Below are positions 16,339 through 25,037 of a DNA stretch of 64,000 nucleotides, in pieces. The translations under genes were made by a program, and so were the position numbers. How positions within the stretch are numbered: the first letter of the stretch is position 1; each line of letters opens with the position of its first letter. This stretch comes from CAIWHR01 sp035541655 (lineage in GTDB: Bacteria > Pseudomonadota > Gammaproteobacteria > Burkholderiales > Casimicrobiaceae), in NCBI GenBank assembly GCA_035541655.1, contig DATKMY010000086.1, forward strand, positions 1 to 64,000, read 5' to 3'. Under the pieces are notes generated by a model. It was not told the origin of the DNA and ran no database searches. It saw nothing but the letters and a program-made list of their open reading frames with translations.

Positions 16339-16752
16339 TTATTGCGCCGGTGCGGGCGCCGGCGTGGCGAGGGGCTGGCTTTTGTCGACGACGTAGATGC
16401 TGAGCGCGCGCGCGGGCGTGGCTCCCGAATTGCGGGCGCTGTGGACGGTTCCCCTGGGGATGACGATCGCCTCGCCGGCTGACACCTTCCGCGGTGGTTG
16501 CCCGGCCACGAGGAGCTCGGCCTGACCTTCGAGCACGTAGGCGATTTCGTCACCGGGGTGCGTGTGCCATTCCCCGGTCACGCCCGGGCCGACTTCGAGG
16601 CGCGCAACGACTGCTTCGTATCCGGGGAACGACACGTCGCCTCTCTGGACGATCGCCCGGCTGAATCCGGGGTTTTGCGCGACGAGCGTCCCGGCGAAAG
16701 TGCCGAGTGCGGCAGCCGCAACGACTGCGATAAAACCCTTGGAAGCTGTCAT
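16339..16752 (-). CDS. Exported cupin domain protein
   Basis: A 137-residue protein with an N-terminal signal peptide (residues 1-25, Ala/Val-rich, ending GTLVAQ) and a single small beta-barrel cupin domain. Cupin motif 1 is WHTHPGDEIAYVLEG and motif 2 AIVIPRGTVHSARN, so a metal site of His and Glu residues can be assembled. The C-terminus is an Ala/Pro-rich tail. ATG 16752 is preceded by GGAGA at a good distance. Secreted single-cupin proteins of this type are common in Proteobacteria and of mostly unknown function. The gene stands alone between a terminator and the catabolic block. Confidence 0.85.
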   Translation of the reverse strand: MTASKGFIAVVAAAALGTFAGTLVAQNPGFSRAIVQRGDVSFPGYEAVVARLEVGPGVTGEWHTHPGDEIAYVLEGQAELLVAGQPPRKVSAGEAIVIPRGTVHSARNSGATPARALSIYVVDKSQPLATPAPAPAQ

Positions 16753-16840
16753 CGCTGTCTCCTTCGCCGATGCGCGGGCGTCGCCCGTCAGATGCACGTC
16801 CCGCGGTGTCGGCACGACTCGCACTGGGCGGAGCGGCCCG

Positions 16841-17905
16841 CTAGCTTGCTTCGCCGTCGATCGCTCGCGCCATCTGCCACGCGGTGTCGGCGACGAGACG
16901 CGCGCGACTCCCCTGTTCGACGGCGTTGGCGCTCGACGCGTTGCCCTGCAGCGCGCGAGCGAGCACGCCGTGCAGGATCGCCGCGATCCGGAACATGTTG
17001 AAGATGAGATATATCTCCCAGTGCGGGATCGATGCGCGGCCCGTCCGTCGGCAATACTGCGCGATGTATTCCTCTTCGGTCGGAATGCCGAGCTCGACGA
17101 GGTCGAATCCCTTGAGCCCGCGAAACTGCTGCGGCGTCAATCGCCACGCCATCACGTGATACGCGAAATCGGACAACGGATGGCCTAGCGTCGAGAGCTC
17201 CCAGTCGAGCACCGCAAGGACACGCGGTTCCGTCGCGTGGAATATCACGTTGTCGATCCGGTAGTCGCCGTGGACGACTGCTGTTTCGTCCCCCGCCGGG
17301 ACGCGCTTCGGCAGCCATTCGATCAGCCGATCCATCGCCGGGATGCGCTCGCCGCCTGCAGCCTGGTATTGCCGCGACCAGCGCGCGACCTGGCGCTCGA
17401 CGTAATTCCCCGGCTTGCCGTAGTCGGCGAGGCCGACGCCGCCCACGTCGACACGATGCAACGCGGCGACGACACGATTCAACTCGTCGTAATGCGCTGC
17501 GCGCTCGGCGCGCGTCATTCCAGGGAGCACCGGATCCCACAGCACGCGGCCCTCGACGTATTCCATCACGTAGAACGCCGTGCCGATCACCGACGGGTCT
17601 TCGCAAAGCGCGTACATTCTCGGCACCGGCACGCCGGTGCCCGCGAGCGCCGTCATCACGCGGAATTCGCGCTCGATGGCGTGCGCCGAAGGCAGCAGCG
17701 GCCCCGGCGGCTTGCGTCGCAGCACGTAGCGCCGATCGCCGGCCGTGATTCGGTACGTCGGGTTCGACTGTCCGCCGTGGAACTGCTCGACTTTGATCTC
17801 GCCTGCGCTCGGTGCGACGTGTTTGCGCAGATACGCTCCGAGCGCCTCGGCGTCGATCGCGTGAACGGGCGCGACGAGCGTTGCGCCGGGGTTGGCTGCG
17901 GACAA
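16841..17905 (-). CDS. Phosphotransferase family protein (APH fold; ACAD10-like)
   Basis: A 354-residue aminoglycoside-phosphotransferase-fold kinase. Visible are the N-lobe strand YVLRRKPPG with its lysine, the catalytic loop VVHGDYRIDNVIF (HGDxRxxN) and the metal-binding LDWELSTLG motif. Proteins of this subgroup, related to the kinase domain of ACAD10/11, occur beside acyl-CoA dehydrogenases, SDRs and thiolases, as here, and probably phosphorylate 4-hydroxyacyl-CoA-type intermediates. No ATG fits: the best start is TTG at 17905, 6 nt after GGGAGA and 16 bases downstream of the SDR stop. It is the last gene of the minus-strand unit HTH - thiolase - SDR - kinase. Confidence 0.87.
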   Translation of the reverse strand: MSAANPGATLVAPVHAIDAEALGAYLRKHVAPSAGEIKVEQFHGGQSNPTYRITAGDRRYVLRRKPPGPLLPSAHAIEREFRVMTALAGTGVPVPRMYALCEDPSVIGTAFYVMEYVEGRVLWDPVLPGMTRAERAAHYDELNRVVAALHRVDVGGVGLADYGKPGNYVERQVARWSRQYQAAGGERIPAMDRLIEWLPKRVPAGDETAVVHGDYRIDNVIFHATEPRVLAVLDWELSTLGHPLSDFAYHVMAWRLTPQQFRGLKGFDLVELGIPTEEEYIAQYCRRTGRASIPHWEIYLIFNMFRIAAILHGVLARALQGNASSANAVEQGSRARLVADTAWQMARAIDGEAS

Positions 17906-17921
17906 TCCGATTCTCCCGGAC

Positions 17922-18701
17922 TTAGACGACCGAGCAGCCGCCGTCGACGACGAGCGCGTGGCCGGTGATGTGCCGCGAGGCTTCGGAGGCGAGGAAGACG
18001 ACGCTGCCCTTGAGGTCCTCGTCGCCGCCAAGCCGCGCGAGCGGAGACATTGCGATCACGTCGCGGCCGATGCGCTCGAGCGTCACCTTCGTCATCTTCG
18101 ACGGAAAAAATCCGGGGCAAATCGCATTGACGTTGATGTTATGGCAGCCCCACTCGGCTGCGAGCGCGCGCGTCATCGCGATAAGCGCGCCCTTGCTGGT
18201 GTTGTACCCGATCGTCCGCATCGTCCATTCGGGCGGATTGCCGAGGAATCCCGCGACCGATGCGATGTTGACGATCTTTCCGGACTTTCGGGGGATCATC
18301 GAGCGTTTCGCGACTTCGCGCAGCAGGAAAAACGCCGCGTCGAGGTTCAGGTCGAGCACCTTGCGCCACGCTTCGGTCGGATAGTCTTCGGCGGGCGCCG
18401 CCCAGTTGGTGCCCGCGTTGTTGACGACGACGTCGATCTGCTCCCAGCGTTGAAGAACCGCGTCGACCGCGCTTGCGATCGACGCATCGGCGGAAAGATC
18501 CCCGGCGACCGTCAGGCATTCGACGCCCTCCGCTTCGAGCCGGCGACGCGCCGCGTCGAGCTCGTCCTGCTTGCGCGCCGTGAGCGCGATGCGCGCGCCC
18601 ATCTCTCCCAGCGCAGCGGCCATCTGGAGTCCGATTCCGCGAGACCCCCCAGTGACGAGCGCCACCCTGCCGGAGAGATCGAGGAGCTGTCTGACGCCCA
18701 T
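17922..18701 (-). CDS. Short-chain dehydrogenase/reductase
   Basis: A 259-residue classical SDR: NAD(P)-binding TGGSRGIG near residue 17, NNAG at about 92, and the catalytic Y-x-x-x-K in GYNTSKGAL with the serine in NIASVAGF. The ending GHALVVDGGCSVV is typical of FabG-like enzymes. An arginine in the TARKQDEL segment after beta-2 suggests NADP(H) preference. It lies between thiolase and kinase genes and could be the 3-hydroxyacyl-CoA dehydrogenase or ketoreductase step of the degradation pathway encoded here. The longer frame upstream starts in a basic leader with no ribosome-binding site, so MGVRQLL at 18701 is preferred. Confidence 0.88.
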   Translation of the reverse strand: MGVRQLLDLSGRVALVTGGSRGIGLQMAAALGEMGARIALTARKQDELDAARRRLEAEGVECLTVAGDLSADASIASAVDAVLQRWEQIDVVVNNAGTNWAAPAEDYPTEAWRKVLDLNLDAAFFLLREVAKRSMIPRKSGKIVNIASVAGFLGNPPEWTMRTIGYNTSKGALIAMTRALAAEWGCHNINVNAICPGFFPSKMTKVTLERIGRDVIAMSPLARLGGDEDLKGSVVFLASEASRHITGHALVVDGGCSVV

Positions 18702-18729
18702 TCGCTTTCGACGGTGCGATCGCGCGTTG

Positions 18730-19914
18730 TCAGAGCACTTCGAAGAGGCCCGCGGCGCCCATGCCACCGCCTACGCACATCGTGACGACGACGTAGCGAA
18801 CGCCGCGGCGCTTGCCTTCGATCAGTGCGTGACCGACGAGACGTGATCCTGTCATTCCGTACGGGTGGCCGATCGCGATGGCTCCGCCGTCGACGTTGAA
18901 TTTCTCCGGATCGATGCGCAGCCAGTCGCGGCAGTAGAGCGCCTGGCACGCGAACGCCTCGTTCAGCTCCCACAATCCGATGTCGCCGACTGCGAGGCCG
19001 TGCTGCGAGAGAAGTCTGGGCACTGCGTAGATCGGGCCGATGCCCATCTCCTCGGGCGCGTTGCCGACGACCGCCATGCCGCGGTAGACGCCCAGCGGAG
19101 CGATGCCGCGGCGCTCCGCGAGCTTCGCCTCCATCAGCACGCACGCCGATGCGCCGTCGGAGAGCTGGCTCGCGTTGCCGGCGGTCACCGTGCCACCTTC
19201 GACTACCGGCGCGAGCGCGGCGAGAGAGGCGAGCGTCGTGTCCGGACGGTTTCCCTCGTCCTTCGCGAGCATGACGTCGCGGTGCGACACGGCCTTCGTC
19301 TCCTTGTCGACGATCGCCATCGTTGCCGCGATGGGAACGACCTCGGCGTCGAGCCGGCCTTCGGCCTGCGCGCGCGCGGTCCGTTGCTGCGAGGTAAGGG
19401 CATACGCATCCTGAGATTCGCGGCTGATCGCGTATTTGCGCGCGACGAACTCGGCGGTCTGCAACATCGGCATGTAGGCGTGCTGCGCGTGCGTCGTCAC
19501 GTTCGGGTCGCGCTCCGCGCCGACCCATTCGAGATAGCGGGCCTGCAGCGCCGAAATGTTGTCCTGACCGCCGGCGACGACGACGTCCATGCCGTCGATC
19601 GCGATCTGCTTCGCGGCGGCGGCGATCGCGGTGAGGCCGCTCGCACACTGGCGGTCGATCGTCTGCGCGCCGGACGTGACGGGAATTCCGGCTGCGATCG
19701 CCGCGTTGCGCGCGATGTTCATACCGGCGGTGCCGGCGTTCAGGACCGAGCCGATGACGACGTCCTCGATCTCGCTGCCGTCGACGCCGGCGCGCTCGAC
19801 CGCGTGCCGGATCGCATGAGCGAGGAGAGTGGGCGACTTGATGTTGTTGAGCGCACCGCGGAATGCGCGTCCGATCGGCGTGCGCGCCGTCGACACGACG
19901 ACAGCTTCCCTCAT
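18730..19914 (-). CDS. Acetyl-CoA acyltransferase (thiolase)
   Basis: A 394-residue thiolase. The nucleophilic cysteine is in DRQCASGL (about residue 90), the histidine in GHPYGMTGSR and the second cysteine in CVGGGMGAAG, so the full active site is there. It matches degradative FadA-like thiolases rather than biosynthetic PhaA in the GHPYG variant, although the two are hard to tell apart. ATG 19914 overlaps the stop of the HTH regulator gene by 4 bases. In the pathway it would release acetyl- or propionyl-CoA after the SDR step. Confidence 0.9.
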   Translation of the reverse strand: MREAVVVSTARTPIGRAFRGALNNIKSPTLLAHAIRHAVERAGVDGSEIEDVVIGSVLNAGTAGMNIARNAAIAAGIPVTSGAQTIDRQCASGLTAIAAAAKQIAIDGMDVVVAGGQDNISALQARYLEWVGAERDPNVTTHAQHAYMPMLQTAEFVARKYAISRESQDAYALTSQQRTARAQAEGRLDAEVVPIAATMAIVDKETKAVSHRDVMLAKDEGNRPDTTLASLAALAPVVEGGTVTAGNASQLSDGASACVLMEAKLAERRGIAPLGVYRGMAVVGNAPEEMGIGPIYAVPRLLSQHGLAVGDIGLWELNEAFACQALYCRDWLRIDPEKFNVDGGAIAIGHPYGMTGSRLVGHALIEGKRRGVRYVVVTMCVGGGMGAAGLFEVL

Positions 19915-20582
19915 CGCGGGCCTCCCTTGACATTGCGCTTGCGCGGCCCAGCGGGCGTGGCCGCTGCCCTCGGCGCGCGAAACGCGAGCGCCATCTCGAA
20001 CGCGGCGCGGGTGAACTTCAGGACTTCGACAAAATCCTCGTCGGAGAGCCGCCGTGCGGCGTCGCTCGCGCGGTAGAGATTCGCGAACTCGCGCTCGCGC
20101 CCGGCCTGCAGCGCGAGGCGGCCGATGCCGAGCGCTTCGAGCGTCTTCCAGACGTCGGGGTTGTAGGAGCGCGTGAAGCGCATGACGAAGGAGATCGGGT
20201 CGTTGCGTCCGAGCACTGACGCGAGGCGCAGGATGATCTCGAAGGGCAGCGCGATCTTGCCGTTCTCGACGAGCTCGAGCAGCGCGGGATCCTTGAGATC
20301 GATCGCGCTGCCCACTTCGTTGACGCTCATGCCGGCCGCCTCGCGCATCTGCTTGAGCACGGCGCCCGCCTTCTCGAGCTTTCGCCGCTGCTCAGCCTTC
20401 GGCAGCATCATCCGGGCCGCGCCCAGCGTCACGTCGGCGGCCGCGCCGGCGATGCCGAGCACCGAATCGGTCCACGAACGCACCTGCTGCGCGACGTCGA
20501 CCAGCGTGGATCCCATGCCTGTCGGCGCTGCAGGCTCTCTCTTCCCGGGTTTGCGGACCGAGGGCATACGTTGCGTCTCCAT
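19911..20582 (-). CDS. Helix-turn-helix (XRE-like) protein, likely regulator of the catabolic block
   Basis: A 223-residue protein with a central XRE/Cro-like helix-turn-helix at about residues 78-125 (LKQMREAAGMSVNEVGSAID, then a recognition-like helix). It is preceded by a helical Ala-rich segment and followed by a helical C-terminal domain with the block FVEVLKFTRAAFEMAL. Basic tails mark both ends. The gene leads the minus-strand unit and overlaps the thiolase ATG by 4 bases; the divergent aldehyde dehydrogenase gene begins 109 bases away, so the protein probably acts on the shared intergenic region. I know this type from acyl-CoA gene neighbourhoods; a specific ligand cannot be named. 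Confidence 0.75.
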   Translation of the reverse strand: METQRMPSVRKPGKREPAAPTGMGSTLVDVAQQVRSWTDSVLGIAGAAADVTLGAARMMLPKAEQRRKLEKAGAVLKQMREAAGMSVNEVGSAIDLKDPALLELVENGKIALPFEIILRLASVLGRNDPISFVMRFTRSYNPDVWKTLEALGIGRLALQAGREREFANLYRASDAARRLSDEDFVEVLKFTRAAFEMALAFRAPRAAATPAGPRKRNVKGGPR

Positions 20583-20690
20583 TGACAGGGCGCGCTCCCA
20601 TCGCGCGCGGCCGTCAACAATTCGAACGGCACAGGCGGGCGCGTAGTGTATCGTCGCCGTTGTCCCGGCGTCCACCGCGACCGAAAACCG

Positions 20691-22160
20691 ATGCTTCCAG
20701 AGACCGCGGCGGCAGAAACGACGAGCACGACCCCCGGCCAGCGTACGCCGCCGGACGCGATGCGCGCGGCATTCGACCGCATGCGCGCGGCGTCGCGGCG
20801 CGACGGCTATCCACCACACGCGGTTCGCATGGACCGTCTCGCGCGCCTTGCGAAGATGACGAGGCGGCATGCGCAGGACATCATCGACGCGATCTCCGCG
20901 GACTTCGGGAGCCGCTCGGCTCACGAGACGCTGATTGCAGACCTCCTGGCCGTCGACGAGGCGATTCGGCACGCGAAGCGCCATCTGCGAGGGTGGATGA
21001 GTGCGAAGCGCGTTCCCACCGGGATCAAGTACCGGCCCGGCTACAATCGTCTCATCCCGCAGCCGCTCGGCGTGGTGGGCATCGTCGCGCCCTGGAACTA
21101 TCCCTATCAGCTCGCGATGCTTCCCGCTGTTGCCGCGCTGGCGGCGGGCAACCGCGTGATGATCAAGCCCTCCGAAGTCACGCCGCACACCGCCGAGCTG
21201 ATGGCCCGCATCGTCGGCGAGACGTTCGACGCCAACGAGGTCGCCGTGTTTCCCGGCGACGCCGCGACGGGCGGGGCGTTCGTCGAACTGCCGTTCGATC
21301 ACTTGTTCTTCACCGGCTCGGCAGGGGTCGGGCGGATGGTCGCGCAGGCCGCGGCCAAGAACCTGACACCGGTCACCCTCGAGCTCGGCGGCAAGTCGCC
21401 GCTGATCGTGGATGCCGACGCCGATTTCGCGAAGATCATGCCGATGGTTGCGATCGGCAAGCTCTTCAACGCCGGCCAGACGTGCATCGCGCCGGACTAT
21501 GCGCTCGTCCCGCACGCACGCGTCGACGAATTCGCGGAGGAGATGCAGCGCGCGGTGGCGAAGCTCTACCCGACGCTCGCCGGCAACCGTGACTATTCGA
21601 GCATCGTGAACGATCGGCACTACGCGCGCCTCTCGGCGCTCGTCGAGGACGCGCGAGCGACCGGCGCCAGAGTCGTCGCGATCAATCCGGCGCGCGAGAG
21701 TCTCGATCCGGCGGCGCGCAAGATTGCGCCGACGCTGCTGCTCGGCGCCAGCGAGCAAGCGGCGGTCATGCACGAGGAAATCTTCGGTCCGCTCTTTCCC
21801 GTCGTCGGCTACGACGGGATCGACGCCGCGATCCGCTACGTGAACGAGCGCCCGCGTCCGCTCGCGCTCTATTGGTTCGGCGACGGCGAAGCGAATCGCG
21901 ATCGCGTGCTGCGGGGCACGCTTGCCGGCGGCGTTACGATCAACGGCTGCCTCACGCATTTCGCGCAGGAAGCGCAGCCCTTTGGCGGCGTCGGCGAGAG
22001 CGGCTACGGCGCCTATCACGGCGAATACGGCTTTCGCACGTTCAGCAAGGAAAAGCCCGTCTACTATCAGAGCCGCGTCGGGTTGATGCCCATGCTGCTT
22101 CCGCCGTACGGACGAAGGCTCGACGCAGTCCTCGCCTGGTTCAAGCAGGGCGGCCGGTGA
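20691..22160 (+). CDS. Aldehyde dehydrogenase, coniferyl-aldehyde dehydrogenase-like
   Basis: A 489-residue NAD(P)-dependent aldehyde dehydrogenase. Key residues: the VAPWNYPYQL substrate-site strand, catalytic Glu in LELGGKSP, nucleophile Cys in NAGQTCIAPDY and the C-terminal EIFGPLFP block. The short class 3-like architecture with a hydrophobic C-terminal end (GLMPMLLPPYGRR) matches CalB-type coniferyl aldehyde dehydrogenases and fatty aldehyde dehydrogenases. The start is ATG 20691. It overlaps the acyl-CoA dehydrogenase gene by one base, so the two are coupled. It would oxidise the aldehyde made by the GMC enzyme encoded further downstream. Confidence 0.88.
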   Translation: MLPETAAAETTSTTPGQRTPPDAMRAAFDRMRAASRRDGYPPHAVRMDRLARLAKMTRRHAQDIIDAISADFGSRSAHETLIADLLAVDEAIRHAKRHLRGWMSAKRVPTGIKYRPGYNRLIPQPLGVVGIVAPWNYPYQLAMLPAVAALAAGNRVMIKPSEVTPHTAELMARIVGETFDANEVAVFPGDAATGGAFVELPFDHLFFTGSAGVGRMVAQAAAKNLTPVTLELGGKSPLIVDADADFAKIMPMVAIGKLFNAGQTCIAPDYALVPHARVDEFAEEMQRAVAKLYPTLAGNRDYSSIVNDRHYARLSALVEDARATGARVVAINPARESLDPAARKIAPTLLLGASEQAAVMHEEIFGPLFPVVGYDGIDAAIRYVNERPRPLALYWFGDGEANRDRVLRGTLAGGVTINGCLTHFAQEAQPFGGVGESGYGAYHGEYGFRTFSKEKPVYYQSRVGLMPMLLPPYGRRLDAVLAWFKQGGR

Positions 22161-23380
22161 TGAACTTCGACTACTCGCCGAAAGTGCGCGAGCTCCAGGC
22201 ACGGCTCGCCCAGTTCATGGACGCGCACGTCCATCCGAACGAAGGGCGCTACCGCGACGAGGTCGCCGCCAACCGAGTCCGTGGCAATCCGTGGGTTCCG
22301 ACAGCGCTCGTCGAAGAGCTCAAGGCGAAGGCGCGCCGCCAGGGGCTATGGAACCTGTTCCTTCCCGATTCGGCCCGCGGGGCCGGCTTGACGAACCTCG
22401 AGTACGCTCCGCTCGCCGAGATCATGGGCCGCGTCACCTGGGCGCCGGAAGTGTTCAACTGCAACGCGCCCGACACCGGCAACATGGAGACGATCGAGCG
22501 CTACGGTTCCGACGAGCAGAAGCGGCAATGGCTCGAGCCGCTCCTCGAGGGAACGATTCGCTCTGCGTTCCTGATGACGGAGCCGGCCGTCGCATCGTCG
22601 GATGCCACCAACATCGAGGCGAGCATCGCCAGGTCGGGCGACGAGTACGTGATCAACGGCCGCAAGTGGTGGTCGTCGGGCGCGGGGGACCCGCGCTGCG
22701 CGCTCTATATCGTGATGGGCAAGACCGATCCCGGCGCGCCGGCGCATCGTCAGCAATCGATGCTGCTCGTGCCCGCGGCCGCAGCCGGAATCCGCGTCGT
22801 ACGGCCGCTCGGCGTCCTCGGCTTCGACGACGCGCCGCACGGACACATGGAGATCGAGCTCGTCGACGTTCGCGTGCCGGCGTCGAGCGTGCTCAAAGGC
22901 GAAGGATGCGGCTTCGAGATCGCGCAGGGGCGCCTCGGACCCGGGCGCATCCACCACTGCATGCGCTTGATCGGGCTCGCCGAGCGCGCGCTGGGGATGA
23001 TGGTGCGGCGCCTCGCGTCACGCGTGGCGTTCGGGGCCGAGATCGCGCGGCAGACCGTCTGGCAGGAACGTATCGCGGAGTCGCGCTGCATGATCGAGCA
23101 GGCGCGGCTCCTCGTGCTGAAGAGCGCATGGCTGATGGACACGGTCGGCAACAAAGCCGCACGCAAGGAGATCGCGATGATCAAGGTCGTCGCGCCGAAC
23201 GTCGCATGCAAGGTGATCGACTGGGCGATTCAGGCGTACGGGGCGGCGGGCGTCGACGACGATTTCCTCGCGGGCGCATACGCGAGCGCGCGGAGCCTGC
23301 GGCTCGCCGACGGTCCCGACGAAGTCCATCGCAACGCGGTCGCCAAGATGGAGCTCCGCGAAGCCAATGCGCCGCGCTGA
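22160..23380 (+). CDS. Acyl-CoA dehydrogenase
   Basis: A 406-residue FAD-dependent acyl-CoA dehydrogenase with the usual order: helical N-domain (residues 1-125), beta-domain with MTEPAVASSDATN near 130 and the GRKWWSSGA strand, then the C-terminal helical bundle with ARLLVLKSAW and the ending GPDEVHRNAVAKMEL, which contains the FAD-binding Arg region. It belongs to the ACAD10/11-like branch often encoded with APH-fold kinases; one lies at 16841-17905. Start ATG 22160 shares one base with the preceding stop; the stop overlaps the GMC gene by 14 bases. Confidence 0.9.
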   Translation: MNFDYSPKVRELQARLAQFMDAHVHPNEGRYRDEVAANRVRGNPWVPTALVEELKAKARRQGLWNLFLPDSARGAGLTNLEYAPLAEIMGRVTWAPEVFNCNAPDTGNMETIERYGSDEQKRQWLEPLLEGTIRSAFLMTEPAVASSDATNIEASIARSGDEYVINGRKWWSSGAGDPRCALYIVMGKTDPGAPAHRQQSMLLVPAAAAGIRVVRPLGVLGFDDAPHGHMEIELVDVRVPASSVLKGEGCGFEIAQGRLGPGRIHHCMRLIGLAERALGMMVRRLASRVAFGAEIARQTVWQERIAESRCMIEQARLLVLKSAWLMDTVGNKAARKEIAMIKVVAPNVACKVIDWAIQAYGAAGVDDDFLAGAYASARSLRLADGPDEVHRNAVAKMELREANAPR

Positions 23381-25037
23381 CGAAGCGTTCGACTATGTGA
23401 TCGTCGGCGCCGGTTCCGCGGGCTGTGCGCTCGCCGCGAGGCTTACCGAGGATCCGAACGTGACGGTCTGCCTGCTGGAGGCCGGCAAGCGCGATTCGAA
23501 TCCGCTGATCCGCATTCCGCTGGGCCTTGCGGCGCTCGTGCCGCGGCCCCTCTGCAACTGGGCGTTCAGGACGGTGCCGCAGCCCGGGCTCCTGGGTCGC
23601 CGCGGCTACCAGCCGCGCGGCAAGACGCTCGGCGGCAGCAGCGCGATCAACGCGATGGTCTACATTCGCGGTCACCGCCGCGACTACGACGAATGGGCGG
23701 CGCTCGGGAATGCCGGGTGGTCGTACGCGGAGGTGCTCCCGTATTTCCGCCGCTCCGAGAACAACGAGCGGCTCGCCGATCGCTACCATGGGCAGGGCGG
23801 CCCGCTCAACGTCGCGGATCCGCGATCGCCGAGCGCGTTCATGGAGATCTGGCTCGCAGCTGCCGAAGCGCGAGGCGTCGCCCGCAACGCGGATTTCAAC
23901 GGCGCCGAGCAGGAGGGGGTCGGGTACTACCAGGTGACGCAGAAGAACGGCGAGCGCTGCAGCGCCGCGGCGGCTTTCCTGACGCCCAATCTCGGGCGCG
24001 CGAACCTTGCGGTTCGAACCCGGGCGCGCGCCACCCGCATCGCGTTCGACGGCACGCGCGCGATCGGCGTCGAGTACCGGCGCGGCGGCAGGTCGCAGGT
24101 CGTGGCGGCGCGGCGCGAAGTGATCCTCTCCGCGGGAGCGTTCCAATCGCCGCAGCTCCTTCTGCTCTCAGGGATCGGCGACGCTGCGACGCTGCGCGCG
24201 ATGGGCATCGCGCCCGTGCTGCACGTGCCCGGCGTCGGCCGCAATCTGCGCGATCACGTCGACTTCGTGATCGCGTACCGATCGCGGCGCAAGGATCTGA
24301 TCGGATTCATGCCCGGCGATCTCGTCAACGCACTGCAGAGCGCGATTCGTTACCGGCGCGAGCGGCGCGGTATCTTCACTTCGAACATCGCCGAGGGCGG
24401 CGCCTTCGTCAGATCGCTGCCGGGCCTGGATATTCCCGACCTACAGCTCCACTTCTGTATCGGGATCCTCGAAAGCCACGGCCGCAAGCTCCACGCGCAT
24501 CGCGGCTTCTCGAGTCACGTTTGCGCACTGCGGCCCAGAAGCGCCGGCCGCGTGACGCTGCAGAGCGCAGATCCGCTCGCGCCGCCCTCGATCGATCCCG
24601 CGTATTATGCGGACCCGGATGATCTCGAGACCATGGTGCGCGGGTTCAAGATATCGCGGGAGATCATGGAGTCACCGCTGCTCGCTCCCTATCGTGGCCA
24701 GGACCTGTTCACGGCCGGCGTGCACACCGACGCCGAGATCCGCGACGTTCTGCGGCGACGCTCCGACACGATCTACCACCCGGTCGGCACGTGTCGCATG
24801 GGGGCCGACGATGCGGCCGTTGTCGATCCGCAGCTGCGCGTGCGCGGAATCGCCGGGTTGCGGGTCGTCGACGCCTCGGTGATGCCGACGTTGATCGGCG
24901 GCAACACGAACGCCCCGACGATCATGATCGGCGAGAAGGCAAGCGATATGATCCGGGGCAAGCCTCCACTCGCGCCGGTGCGCGAGAACGTCGAGGACAA
25001 TCCGCGCGCCGAGGCGATTTCCGTGGAGCCGCGATGA
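23367..25037 (+). CDS. GMC family oxidoreductase (choline/alcohol dehydrogenase type)
   Basis: A 556-residue FAD-dependent GMC enzyme. The ADP-binding fold is VIVGAGSAGCALAARL at residues 11-26; GMC signature 1 is GKTLGGSSAINAMVYIRG near 90 and signature 2 lies in SAGAFQSPQLLLLSGIG. The catalytic His is in IYHPVGTCRMG and the partner Asn in GGNTNAPTIMIGE. It is close to BetA/AlkJ-type enzymes that oxidise primary alcohols to aldehydes. It overlaps the acyl-CoA dehydrogenase gene by 14 bases and the quinone oxidoreductase gene by 4. With the aldehyde dehydrogenase it gives alcohol to acid; electrons may pass to quinone. Substrate unknown. Confidence 0.9.
   Translation: MRRADEAFDYVIVGAGSAGCALAARLTEDPNVTVCLLEAGKRDSNPLIRIPLGLAALVPRPLCNWAFRTVPQPGLLGRRGYQPRGKTLGGSSAINAMVYIRGHRRDYDEWAALGNAGWSYAEVLPYFRRSENNERLADRYHGQGGPLNVADPRSPSAFMEIWLAAAEARGVARNADFNGAEQEGVGYYQVTQKNGERCSAAAAFLTPNLGRANLAVRTRARATRIAFDGTRAIGVEYRRGGRSQVVAARREVILSAGAFQSPQLLLLSGIGDAATLRAMGIAPVLHVPGVGRNLRDHVDFVIAYRSRRKDLIGFMPGDLVNALQSAIRYRRERRGIFTSNIAEGGAFVRSLPGLDIPDLQLHFCIGILESHGRKLHAHRGFSSHVCALRPRSAGRVTLQSADPLAPPSIDPAYYADPDDLETMVRGFKISREIMESPLLAPYRGQDLFTAGVHTDAEIRDVLRRRSDTIYHPVGTCRMGADDAAVVDPQLRVRGIAGLRVVDASVMPTLIGGNTNAPTIMIGEKASDMIRGKPPLAPVRENVEDNPRAEAISVEPR

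Noticed and set aside
19911..22202. A 763-codon minus-strand frame joining the HTH protein to sequence antisense to the aldehyde dehydrogenase
   Set aside because: Only the last 223 codons match a sensible protein; ATG 20582 lies in the divergent gap and is the credible start.
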